A DNA stretch of 39,861 nt, from contig SKQW01000152.1 of NCBI GenBank assembly GCA_007118805.1, forward strand, positions 1-39,861, read 5' to 3'. Below, piece by piece: positions 23,157-31,154 of this stretch. The notes below the pieces were generated by a model. That model was not told the DNA's origin, searched no databases, and was given only the letters and a program-made list of their open reading frames with translations. A program made the position numbers and the translations under genes. The first letter of the stretch is position 1. Each line of letters starts with the position of its first letter. The stretch is from Rhodobiaceae bacterium (lineage in GTDB: Bacteria > Pseudomonadota > Alphaproteobacteria > Rhizobiales > Tepidamorphaceae).

Positions 23157-24785
23157 ATGACACCCACCGTGGATGCCGCTGCGACCTGGGGCGAGCGCCT
23201 GCGCGATCTCGCCGCCGACAGTCGCGCCTGGCCCTTCGAGGAGGCCCGCAAGCTCCTGGCGCGGCTCGACAAGCCGGAATTCAGCGGCACCGTCGTGTTC
23301 GAGACCGGCTACGGACCGTCCGGCCTGCCGCATATCGGCACCTTCGGCGAGGTCGCCCGCACCACCATGGTGCGCAACGCCTTCCGGGTGTTGACCGGCG
23401 ACGACATCGCCACGCGCCTGATCTGCTTTTCCGACGACATGGATGGCATGCGCAAGGTGCCGGACAACGTGCCCAACCGGGCCTTGCTCGAGGCCCATCT
23501 CGACCAACCGCTGACCTCGGTGCCCGACCCGTTCGAGACCCATGACAGCTTCGGCGACCACAACAATGCCCGCCTGCGCGCGTTTCTCGACGCCTTCGGC
23601 TTCGACTACGAGTTCCTGAGCGCGACGGCGTGCTACCGCGCCGGCCATTTCGATGCGGCGCTGCGCAAGGTGCTGGAGCGCTATGACGCGGTGATGGAGA
23701 TCATGCTGCCCTCGCTGCGCGCCGAACGGCAGGCGACCTACAGCCCGTTCCTGCCGCTGTGCCCCGAGACCGGACGGGTGCTCCAGGTGCCGATTGTCGA
23801 GAGAGATGCTGCGGCCGGCACGGTGACCTATCACGACCCGGATACCGGCCGCCCGGTCACCGTGCCCGTCACCGGCGGCAACGCCAAGCTGCAATGGAAG
23901 GCCGACTGGGCCATGCGCTGGGTGGCGCTCGGCGTCGACTACGAGATGTCGGGCAAGGACCTGATCGACTCGGTTCGCCTGTCGAGCCGCATCTGCCGGG
24001 TGCTCGACGGCATGCCGCCGGACGGCTTTACCTACGAGCTGTTTCTGGACGAGAACGGGGAGAAGATCTCCAAGTCGCGCGGCAACGGGCTGACCATCGA
24101 CGAATGGCTGCGCTATGCCAGCCAGGAGAGCCTGTCGCTTTACATGTATCAGGCGCCGCGCAAGGCCAAGCGGCTTTACTTCGACGTGATCCCGAAGACG
24201 GTCGACGACTACCTGTCGCTACTCACCGCATATCCCGAACAGGCGCCGGAACAGCAACTCGCAAACCCGGCCTGGCACATCCATAGCGGGGCACCCCCCA
24301 CGGTCGATGTGCCGATTTCCTTCTCGATGCTGCTCAATCTGGTGTCGGCGTCGAATTCCGACGACAAGGAGGTGCTGTGGGGCTTCATCGGGCGCTATGC
24401 ACCGCAGGCCAACCCCGCGACCCACCCCAAACTCGACGAGATGGTCGGTTATGCGGTGGCCTATTTCGAGGATTTCGTTCGGCCGGCCAAGCGCTTTCGC
24501 GCGCCCGACGAAACCGAGCAAGCCGCCCTTGCCGACCTCGACCGGGCGCTGGCCGAGCTGCCCGCCGATGCCGCCGCCGAGGACATCCAGACGGTTGTCT
24601 ACGAGATCGGCAAGGCCCATCCCTTCGGCCATCTGCGCGACTGGTTCCGCGGCTTGTACGAAGTGCTGCTCGGCCAGAGCCAGGGGCCGCGCTTCGGGTC
24701 GTTCGTCGCCCTCTACGGCATTGCCGAGACCAGGGCCCTGATCGCCAAGGCGCGCGCCGGCGAGCTCGTGGCGCAGCAGACCTAA
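23157..24785 (+). CDS. lysK: Class I lysyl-tRNA synthetase
   Basis: LysK charges tRNA-Lys. This is the archaeal-type class I enzyme that replaces the common class II enzyme in many alphaproteobacteria. The 542-residue protein has the HIGH-like motif in [17 protein letters not shown] (near residue 57) and the KMSKS-like motif KISKSRGNG. The class I signature [13 protein letters not shown] and the catalytic-core segments [15 protein letters not shown] and [17 protein letters not shown] are present. A ribosome binding site (GAGGA) precedes the ATG. It converges on a nuclease-fold gene 4 bases away. Confidence 0.96.
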   Translation: MTPTVDAAATWGERLRDLAADSRAWPFEEARKLLARLDKPEFSGTVVFETGYGPSGLPHIGTFGEVARTTMVRNAFRVLTGDDIATRLICFSDDMDGMRKVPDNVPNRALLEAHLDQPLTSVPDPFETHDSFGDHNNARLRAFLDAFGFDYEFLSATACYRAGHFDAALRKVLERYDAVMEIMLPSLRAERQATYSPFLPLCPETGRVLQVPIVERDAAAGTVTYHDPDTGRPVTVPVTGGNAKLQWKADWAMRWVALGVDYEMSGKDLIDSVRLSSRICRVLDGMPPDGFTYELFLDENGEKISKSRGNGLTIDEWLRYASQESLSLYMYQAPRKAKRLYFDVIPKTVDDYLSLLTAYPEQAPEQQLANPAWHIHSGAPPTVDVPISFSMLLNLVSASNSDDKEVLWGFIGRYAPQANPATHPKLDEMVGYAVAYFEDFVRPAKRFRAPDETEQAALADLDRALAELPADAAAEDIQTVVYEIGKAHPFGHLRDWFRGLYEVLLGQSQGPRFGSFVALYGIAETRALIAKARAGELVAQQT

Positions 24786-24789
24786 CTTG

Positions 24790-25488
24790 TCATTGTGTAG
24801 TGACGGGAACGGGCGGGACCGCGCTTCTTTCCGCCTCGAACATGCCGCGCTGTGCATCCCGGGCGGCTTGAAACTCCGCCTCGAACCAACCGCTCTCGGC
24901 GGGCTCGGCCCAGCCCTGCGCGACGAGCCATTCCGAGAGATCGCGACCACCCGCGGTGCACCGGGCAACCCGGACATCGGCCTCGCCGCCGGCAAAGCGG
25001 CACTCTACTGAGCGGTTACGCAACAATAGCCGCAGCGCTCCCCGTGCCGCCCGGCCGCACGACCAGTCACTGCCCGACGCATCCGTGCAGATCGCGTCCA
25101 GAGCAGGCGCGTTAATGTCGGCGAGCCGGAGGCGGATGTCGCCGCCGCGCAGGAGGCCTGCCTCTTCGACCACGACGCGCGGAAACGTGCGCACGGTCTC
25201 TGCGGCAAGCTCCTCCGCTGGAGCCTCCGGTTCCGGATCGGGTCCGAACTGACGGATCGGCCCGGTATAGACCCCGTGCGGAGTGACGTTGCGCGGCGGA
25301 TGGGGAATGCGCGCCTCGCGCAGCGGCCCTGGATCCGAGCTCTCCGACTGCGTCGCTGCTTCGCCATCTGTGCTGACCGCATCGACCAGCGTTTCCGCCG
25401 CGCGATCCTCGCCTGCAGTCGCCAGGACATATGCGACTGCCCCGGCGAGCCCTAGGACGATCACGGCCATAGTGAGCACGCGCAACAT
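24790..25488 (-). CDS. Membrane-anchored nuclease-fold (SNase-like) protein, probably not catalytic
   Basis: A 232-residue protein with an N-terminal membrane or signal segment (residues 4-24), a Pro/Glu-rich linker and a C-terminal OB-fold domain of the staphylococcal nuclease type (about 100-225). The core segment RLRLADINAPALDA aligns with the RLxGIDAPE signature. Arg121 matches the nuclease Arg35, but the calcium-ligand Asp is Asn126 and the catalytic Glu is Ala129. Four cysteines (for example in AICTD and WSCGR) suggest disulfides outside the cytoplasm. It ends with the family-type GWAEPAESGWFEAEFQAAR. The domain call is sound; loss of nuclease activity is an inference from the two substitutions. 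Confidence 0.75.
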   Translation of the reverse strand: MLRVLTMAVIVLGLAGAVAYVLATAGEDRAAETLVDAVSTDGEAATQSESSDPGPLREARIPHPPRNVTPHGVYTGPIRQFGPDPEPEAPAEELAAETVRTFPRVVVEEAGLLRGGDIRLRLADINAPALDAICTDASGSDWSCGRAARGALRLLLRNRSVECRFAGGEADVRVARCTAGGRDLSEWLVAQGWAEPAESGWFEAEFQAARDAQRGMFEAERSAVPPVPVTTQ

Positions 25489-25673
25489 TGCGCTCGCGGT
25501 CCCAGTTTTCCATGCCGCCTTGATCGAGGGTCGGTCTTCCGCCGGACCGGTTCAACCCCTATCTTGGGGGCCGTTTACCCTGCCATTCGCTTCAACCGGC
25601 GCGACATGGCAGAGTCCCTCAATGATTCGGCCTGAATGTGGCCCCTGAACATACTGTCCGCGAACCCTGATAC

Positions 25674-27704
25674 ATGTCGAATTCAAAAGATCTGTTTGCC
25701 GCGCTCGATCCGAACGACGAGGCACCGCCGGCGGCGAACCCGCGCGCCGCGGCCACGCCCGCCGAGACGCCGGACGGTTACACCGCCGCCGATATCGAGG
25801 TCCTGGAGGGCCTCGAACCGGTACGCCGTCGGCCGGGCATGTATATCGGCGGCACCGACGAAAAGGCGCTGCATCACCTGTTCGCCGAGGTCATCGACAA
25901 CTGCATGGACGAAGCCGTCGCCGGCCATGCCGACCGGATCGAGGTTTCGCTCGCCGCCGACGGCATCGTCACGGTGACCGATAATGGGCGCGGCGTGCCG
26001 ATCGACCCGCACCCCAAATTCCCCGACAAGTCCGCTCTGGAAGTCATCATGACGACCCTGCACTCGGGCGGCAAGTTCGCCTCCAAGGTCTATCAGACCT
26101 CCGGCGGCTTGCACGGCGTCGGCGTGTCGGTGGTCAATGCGCTGTCCGAACATCTCGAGGTCGAGGTCGCCCGCAACCGCCGCCTCTATCGGCAGGTCTA
26201 TGCGTGCGGCGTCCCGCTCGGCCCGGTGGAGGATCTCGGCGAGACCATGAACCGGCGGGGCACCAGGGTGCGCTTCCGGCCCGACCCGGAGATCTTCGGC
26301 AAGAATGCCCGCCTCAAGCCGGCCCGGCTGTTCCGGATGACGCGCTCCAAGGCCTATCTGTTTCGCGGCGTGGAGCTGCGCTGGTCGTGCGCCGGCGAGC
26401 TCCTGCCCGAGGACGGCTCGGTCCCGGACAAGGAGGTCTTCCACTTCCCCAACGGCCTGAAGGACTTTCTGCTTGCCGAGATCGGCAGCGAGGTTCAGGT
26501 GACCGGCGACGTCTTCGCCGGCCGTCGCGACGCCCAGGGCGGGCATGGCGGGGTGGAATGGGCGGTCACCTGGTTCGCCGGGCGCGACGGCTTCGTCTCC
26601 TCCTACTGCAACACGGTGCCCACGCCGGACGGCGGCACCCATGAGGCGGGGTTGCGCACGGCGCTGCTGCGGGGCCTGCGGGCCCACGCCGAGCGCACTG
26701 GCCGCAAGCGAGCCCAGCTTTTCACCGCCGAGGACGTCATGGCCTCGTGCGGCGCCATGCTGTCGGTCTTCATCCGCGAGCCGGAGTTCCAGGGCCAGAC
26801 CAAGGACAGGCTGGCCACCGCCGAGGCGACGCGCATCGTCGAGCAGGCAGTGCGCGACGAGTTCGACCATTGGCTGGCCCAAAGCCCGCAGCAGGCCCAG
26901 AAGCTGCTCGACTGGGTCATCGACCGGGCCGAGGAACGGCTGCGCCGGCGCCAGGAAAAGGAAATCGGCCGCAAGACGGCGGTCCGCAAGCTGCGCCTGC
27001 CCGGCAAGCTCGCCGATTGCTCGGCCAGCGCGGCGGCCGGCTCGGAGCTGTTCGTCGTGGAGGGCGATTCCGCCGGCGGCTCGGCCAAGCAGGCACGCGA
27101 TCGGCGCACCCAGGCCGTTCTGCCGCTGCGCGGCAAGATCCTCAACGTCGAAAGCGCCGCCTCGGCCAAGCTGTCCCAAAACCAGCAGATCGCCGACCTA
27201 GTCCAGGCGCTGGGCTGCGGCACCGGGACGAACTACCGCGAGGAGGATCTGCGCTACGAGAAGGTGGTCATCATGTGCGATGCCGACGTCGACGGCGCGC
27301 ATATCGCAGCCTTGCTGATGACCTTCTTTTTCCGCCAGATGCCCGCGCTGATCGATAATGGTCACCTCTTTATCGCGGTGCCACCGCTCTACCGCCTGTC
27401 ACAGGGCGGCAAGACGCTCTATGCGCGCGACGACACGCATAAGGACGCATTGCTGGCGGAGGCGTTCAATGGGCGCGGCAAGGTCGAGGTGAGCCGCTTC
27501 AAGGGGCTGGGCGAGATGATGCCGGCCCAGCTCAAGGAAACCACCATGAGCCCGGCCACGCGAACCCTGTTGCGCGTGGCGGTCAGCGCTGAGGACCGCG
27601 AGGGGACGACAGGGGCGGTGACTCGCCTGATGGGCAACAATCCCGAAGCCCGCTTCCGATTCATCCAGGAGAATGCGGCCTTCGCCGAGGACCTCGACGT
27701 CTGA
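25674..27704 (+). CDS. parE: DNA topoisomerase IV subunit B
   Basis: ParE is the ATPase subunit of topoisomerase IV, which decatenates daughter chromosomes. The 676-residue protein has a variable Ala/Pro-rich N-terminus and then the GHKL ATPase motifs: EVIDNCMDEAVAG, DNGRGVPIDPH and SGGLHGVGVSVVNALSEH. The transducer follows, and the TOPRIM domain has EGDSAGGSAKQARDR and the metal-binding DADVDGAHI. The C-terminal KGLGEMMPAQLKETTM segment is typical. The N-terminal VLEGLEPVRRRPGMYIGGTDEKALHHLFAEV pattern and the TOPRIM details favour ParE over GyrB. parC is not in the window. Confidence 0.95.
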   Translation: MSNSKDLFAALDPNDEAPPAANPRAAATPAETPDGYTAADIEVLEGLEPVRRRPGMYIGGTDEKALHHLFAEVIDNCMDEAVAGHADRIEVSLAADGIVTVTDNGRGVPIDPHPKFPDKSALEVIMTTLHSGGKFASKVYQTSGGLHGVGVSVVNALSEHLEVEVARNRRLYRQVYACGVPLGPVEDLGETMNRRGTRVRFRPDPEIFGKNARLKPARLFRMTRSKAYLFRGVELRWSCAGELLPEDGSVPDKEVFHFPNGLKDFLLAEIGSEVQVTGDVFAGRRDAQGGHGGVEWAVTWFAGRDGFVSSYCNTVPTPDGGTHEAGLRTALLRGLRAHAERTGRKRAQLFTAEDVMASCGAMLSVFIREPEFQGQTKDRLATAEATRIVEQAVRDEFDHWLAQSPQQAQKLLDWVIDRAEERLRRRQEKEIGRKTAVRKLRLPGKLADCSASAAAGSELFVVEGDSAGGSAKQARDRRTQAVLPLRGKILNVESAASAKLSQNQQIADLVQALGCGTGTNYREEDLRYEKVVIMCDADVDGAHIAALLMTFFFRQMPALIDNGHLFIAVPPLYRLSQGGKTLYARDDTHKDALLAEAFNGRGKVEVSRFKGLGEMMPAQLKETTMSPATRTLLRVAVSAEDREGTTGAVTRLMGNNPEARFRFIQENAAFAEDLDV

Positions 27705-27775
27705 CGAGGCCGGCACCCTTTGCCATGCCGTCAAGGGACCCGGCTCAACTCGTTCATGATCTTCGCGATCTTAGA

Positions 27776-27803
27776 TTGACATCACGTATATGGGTCTTAT
27801 GTT
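27776..27803 (+). promoter_or_regulatory. Probable sigma-70-type promoter of the DEAD-box helicase gene
   Basis: A perfect -35 TTGACA (27776-27781), a 16-base spacer and TATGTT (27798-27803, 4 of 6 to TATAAT). Transcription would start near 27810. This argues against an in-frame start codon at 27790 and supports the ATG at 27886, leaving a leader of about 75 bases. Confidence 0.5.
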
Positions 27804-27885
27804 CCGCCGAGACCGTGGCCGGAGCGCTTTTCGTCCGAATCCTCCCGCGCGCAAACAACTTCCTCGGGCTTACGATAAACGGTCC

Positions 27886-29286
27886 ATGCCGTTCACTGAT
27901 CTCGGACTAAGCGAAAAGGTGCTCGCAGCCGTCAAGGCGACGGGCTACACCGAGCCTACGCCGATCCAGGCGGAAGCGATCCCGCATGTCATGGCGGCGC
28001 GCGACCTGATCGGGATCGCCCAGACCGGAACCGGCAAGACGGCCGGCTTCGTCCTGCCCATGCTCAGCCGCCTGGAACGGGGCCGAGCCCGCGCGCGAAT
28101 GCCCCGCACGCTGATCCTCGAGCCGACCCGCGAGCTTGCCGCCCAGGTCGAGGAAAGCTTCACGGTCTACGGTCAGAACCATCGCTTGACGGTGGCGCTG
28201 CTGATCGGCGGGGTATCCTTCGACGAGCAGAATAAGAAGCTCGATCGCGGCGCCGACGTTCTGATCGCGACGCCGGGCCGCCTGCTTGACCATTTCGAGC
28301 GCGGCCGCCTGCTGCTCACCGGGGTCGAGATCCTCGTCATCGACGAGGCCGACCGAATGCTCGATATGGGCTTCATTCCCGACATCGAGCGGATCTGCAA
28401 GCTGGTGCCGTTCACGCGGCAGACCCTGTTCTTCTCGGCGACCATGCCGCCCGAGATCCAGAAATTGACCGGACAATTCCTTCAGAATCCGGTGCGCGTC
28501 GAGGTGCAGCAGCAGAACAAGGCCGCCGAGACCGTGGCCCAAAGCCTGGCGAGCGCTCCGTCCACGCCGAAGGAGAAGCGGGCCGTTCTGCGCCACCAGA
28601 TCAATGCCGCCCAAAATCTTGCCAATGCCATCGTCTTCTGCAATCGCAAGCGCGATGTGACCATCCTCGAGCGCTCCCTGAAGCGCCACGGCTTCAATGT
28701 CGGGGCTTTGCACGGGGACCTCGACCAGCACCAGCGCATGGCCACGCTGGCACGGTTCCGCAATGGCGAGATCACCTTGCTGGTGGCCAGCGATGTCGCC
28801 GCGCGCGGCCTCGATATCCCGGCCGTAAGCCACGTCTTCAACTTCGACGTTCCGACCCACGCCGAGGATTACATCCATCGCATCGGGCGCACCGGGCGCG
28901 CCGGCCGCTCGGGTTCGGCCATCACGCTGGCCACGCCCAACGAACGCAAATACGTCGCCAGTATCGAGAAGCTGCTCGGCAGGCCGATTCCGGCGGCCGA
29001 CGACGCAGCGCCCGAGCCGGCGCCGGCAGCGGAGCCTGTGGCGCCGGAGGCGAAGCCGGCAAAGTCTCGCCGGCGAAGGGGCGAACGAAAGAAGGCATCC
29101 GCAGCGGAAGCGCCGCCCCAGGAGGCGGCCCCGAAATCGGCATCCGCGAAGTCCAAAGCCCCCGTCAAACGAAAGCCGGGCAAGCACAAGGCGGACCAGG
29201 AGGTGGTCGGATTGGGCGATCACGTGCCCAACTTCCTGCTCCGGCCGGTGCGTCGGGCCAACCGCGTTGCCGACGGATCGGACTGA
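27886..29286 (+). CDS. DEAD-box ATP-dependent RNA helicase (RhlE-like)
   Basis: A cytoplasmic RNA helicase of 466 residues. Conserved motifs in order: the Q motif (GYTEPTPIQAEAIP), motif I AQTGTGKTAG, Ia PTRELAAQ, Ib TPGRL, II DEAD (VIDEADRMLDMGF), III SAT (FFSATMP), then in the second domain IVFCNRK, VASDVAARGLDIP and HRIGRTGRAGRSG. The C-terminal 100 residues are a Pro/Ala/Lys-rich basic tail (KSRRRRGERKK and following) likely to bind RNA. This layout fits RhlE-type helicases involved in ribosome assembly or RNA decay at low temperature. A possible leader of about 75 bases precedes it, as often seen in cold-responsive helicase genes; cold response itself is not shown. Confidence 0.92.
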   Translation: MPFTDLGLSEKVLAAVKATGYTEPTPIQAEAIPHVMAARDLIGIAQTGTGKTAGFVLPMLSRLERGRARARMPRTLILEPTRELAAQVEESFTVYGQNHRLTVALLIGGVSFDEQNKKLDRGADVLIATPGRLLDHFERGRLLLTGVEILVIDEADRMLDMGFIPDIERICKLVPFTRQTLFFSATMPPEIQKLTGQFLQNPVRVEVQQQNKAAETVAQSLASAPSTPKEKRAVLRHQINAAQNLANAIVFCNRKRDVTILERSLKRHGFNVGALHGDLDQHQRMATLARFRNGEITLLVASDVAARGLDIPAVSHVFNFDVPTHAEDYIHRIGRTGRAGRSGSAITLATPNERKYVASIEKLLGRPIPAADDAAPEPAPAAEPVAPEAKPAKSRRRRGERKKASAAEAPPQEAAPKSASAKSKAPVKRKPGKHKADQEVVGLGDHVPNFLLRPVRRANRVADGSD

Positions 29287-29324
29287 CCAATTCCCAATTA
29301 CGTATCGTGAGTTACGAGGTGCGC

Positions 29325-29339
29325 TTTACCGGCGGTTAA
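29325..29339. promoter_or_regulatory. CtrA-like box upstream of the diguanylate cyclase
   Basis: TTTA-N7-TTAA (29325-29339), one mismatch from the CtrA consensus TTAA-N7-TTAA, lies about 85 bases before the start at 29422. The assignment is by pattern only. Confidence 0.4.
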
Positions 29340-29421
29340 AGGTCGCCCTGTAACGTGCGCTTCGAATCCCGCTCGGGCTGAATTGGGCCGCCGACTGGCG
29401 GCGGCAGGGGGACGATCGCTT

Positions 29422-30480
29422 ATGGACAACGATGATCTGGGTCGTTCGATCTCCTATGGTGAAGCCGCCTTGGCTTATCTCAAGGGCAACCAGACGCCGG
29501 CCTATCCGCGCAACTATGAACTCTGGTACACCTATGCGGCGGGCTTCAATCGCGAGCTCAACCGGGCGATCAACGAGCATCTGAAGCGGCAAGGCCGGGT
29601 GACCCCGGAGGCGACGGAACACTTCTATGAGGAGTTTCTGTCACCGGTTCGCCTCAGCGACCGCGTCGGCGAGGTGAGCAATCAGGTTTCCTCGGAGATC
29701 GGTGGCCTCCTCGGCATGCTGGAGAGCTCTGGCGCCAATGTGCGCGGCTACGGCGAGTCGCTGCGCGATGCAGCCAGTGGCCTGTCCGCCGCGAAATCAA
29801 ACAACCAGATCAATAAGATCGTCCAGCATATGCTCACGGCGACCAACGACATGCAGAGCAAGAATCAGGACTTGGAGAGTCAGCTCGCGGAATCGCGCAG
29901 TCAGATCAAGGAATTACAAGAGAGTCTTGAAGCCATCCGCTATGAGTCGCTGACCGATCAGTTGACGGGTCTCGCCAACCGAAAATATTTCGACGAAAGC
30001 CTCGAACTGGCCACCGCCGCCGCCAAACGGCGCGGCGAAGCGCTTTGCCTGATCATGTGCGACATCGACCGATTCAAGGATTTCAACGACACCTTCGGCC
30101 ATCAGACCGGCGACCAGGTGCTCCGTCTCGTCGGCGCGGCGATAAAGAGCGCCGTGCAGGGACGCGATATCGCGGCCCGCTATGGTGGTGAGGAGTTCGC
30201 CATCATTCTGCCGGACACCTCTCTGGGCGCCGCCGTCACAGTCGCCGAGCATATCCGTGAGGCGGTGATGGCAAAGGAGCTGATCAAGCGCTCCACCGGA
30301 GAGAGCCTGGGGCGCATCACCATGTCGTGCGGTGTTGCCGCCTATCGCGAGGGGGAAACCGCAGAATCCCTGATCGAGCGCGCCGATGCGTGCCTCTATA
30401 CCTCGAAGCGCAAGGGGCGCAACCGCGTCACCGACGAAGCCAATCCGACGGTCGCCGCACGACGCAGCCAGGTCGCCTGA
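29422..30480 (+). CDS. Diguanylate cyclase with an intact GGEEF and no I-site arginine
   Basis: A 352-residue c-di-GMP synthase. The N-terminal 170 residues are helical, with a predicted coiled coil at about 140-172 (MQSKNQDLESQLAESRSQ region) that should dimerise the C-terminal GGDEF domain (about 175-340). The active site GGEEF is at 255-259, with the metal aspartate in CDIDRFKDFND and a LTGLANRKYFDE start. The position where the inhibitory-site arginine should be is Gln246 (QGRD instead of RxxD), so product inhibition through the usual I-site is unlikely. There is no membrane segment. The ATG at 29422 follows a GGGGGA ribosome binding site. A CtrA-like box lies upstream. Confidence 0.93.
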   Translation: MDNDDLGRSISYGEAALAYLKGNQTPAYPRNYELWYTYAAGFNRELNRAINEHLKRQGRVTPEATEHFYEEFLSPVRLSDRVGEVSNQVSSEIGGLLGMLESSGANVRGYGESLRDAASGLSAAKSNNQINKIVQHMLTATNDMQSKNQDLESQLAESRSQIKELQESLEAIRYESLTDQLTGLANRKYFDESLELATAAAKRRGEALCLIMCDIDRFKDFNDTFGHQTGDQVLRLVGAAIKSAVQGRDIAARYGGEEFAIILPDTSLGAAVTVAEHIREAVMAKELIKRSTGESLGRITMSCGVAAYREGETAESLIERADACLYTSKRKGRNRVTDEANPTVAARRSQVA

Positions 30481-30487
30481 GGTTTGA

Positions 30488-30706
30488 GCGCTGCCGCAGC
30501 CCCGCCATCACCGGCGCGGCGCCTCTAATGTGATGGGGGGATCGATCGCTGAATGCGCCGGCGCCGGCGTCGAGCACCTGCGCCACCACGCCGCGCACCA
30601 GAACGCTAACACGACGAGCCGCTACAATCGGGCGACGATCCACAAGACGCGGGCCGTTGCCGAGAAGCGGGCGGCGTTCAGGAACAGTCGTGAAACATCC
30701 CGTTGA
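30488..30706 (+). pseudogene. C-terminal remnant of a tyrosine recombinase (integrase)
   Basis: An open frame of 72 codons without a proper start. Its end reads AAHQNANTTSRYNRATIHKT, matching the terminal catalytic box of tyrosine recombinases. The spacing from the motif histidine to the nucleophilic tyrosine is nine residues, as in the canonical GHxxxxTTxxY box. A Lys/Arg-rich tail follows, and the frame stops 40 bases from the CCA end of tRNA-His. The N-terminal two thirds, including the first catalytic arginine, are absent. tRNA 3' ends are common attachment sites, so this is probably what is left of an excised or decayed element. I found no duplicated tRNA end in the window. Confidence 0.5.
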
Positions 30707-30746
30707 AACCCACTGATGGCTTCGTCGGCAAAGTTATTGATTTAAT

Positions 30747-30823
30747 TGGTACAGCTGGTTGGATTCGAACCAACGACCTCCTGATCCACAATCAGGCGCT
30801 CTAACCAACTGAGCTACAGCTGC
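30747..30823 (-). tRNA. tRNA-His (anticodon GTG)
   Basis: A 77-nt tRNA on the minus strand with a complete cloverleaf. The acceptor stem is GCAGCTG paired with CAGCTGT, including a G1-U72 wobble. The D loop is AGCTCAGTTGGTTAGAG, and the anticodon stem CCTGA/TCAGG flanks TTGTGGA with anticodon GTG. The T stem GTTGG/CCAAC flanks TTCGAAT, and CCA is encoded. The base before G1 is T, so there is no encoded extra G at -1, and position 73 is A. These are the unusual tRNA-His features described for a large group of alphaproteobacteria. Confidence 0.97.
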
Positions 30824-31154
30824 ACGGGCCTTGCTTCACACTTACGGATAATGCCCCAGGGATGCAAGGCCTCGCCGCCGGGTGGCGCGCGGGGGCCGGT
30901 GCGGCCACGCGCCGATGATCCGTCGGCTATTCCGTATCAGTACTTCGACAAGGCACCGCGCCGCGGTGCTTCCCGCCTCCACATGTGTGCGGTAGTCCGC
31001 CCCTTGCAACCGCAGCAGGATTGACCCGGCAGGTGCAAAAGATAACAGTGCGGTGTAGGAACGCGGCTCAGTTCTGCCTCTCGCCGATTTGCAGATGCTA
31101 GGTGGCGGTGTACGCAACGGCGTTCGCCGCAAAGGGGGCACGATGGAGGGGATA
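30824..31154. other. Gene-free gap between tRNA-His and the repeat protein
   Basis: About 330 bases with no credible gene. It must hold the promoters of both the tRNA (leftward) and the repeat protein (rightward). A weak -35-like TTGACC near 31021 and a small hairpin, CGGCG-TT-CGCCG near 31115, are the only marks I see; neither is convincing. Confidence 0.4.

Noticed and set aside
25683-27179. A 498-codon minus-strand frame within parE
   Set aside because: Antisense in register to ParE with no recognisable domain; typical of GC-rich coding DNA.
31021-31060. Possible promoter TTGACC with GATAAC before the repeat protein
   Set aside because: Spacing and -10 match are poor; not enough to call.
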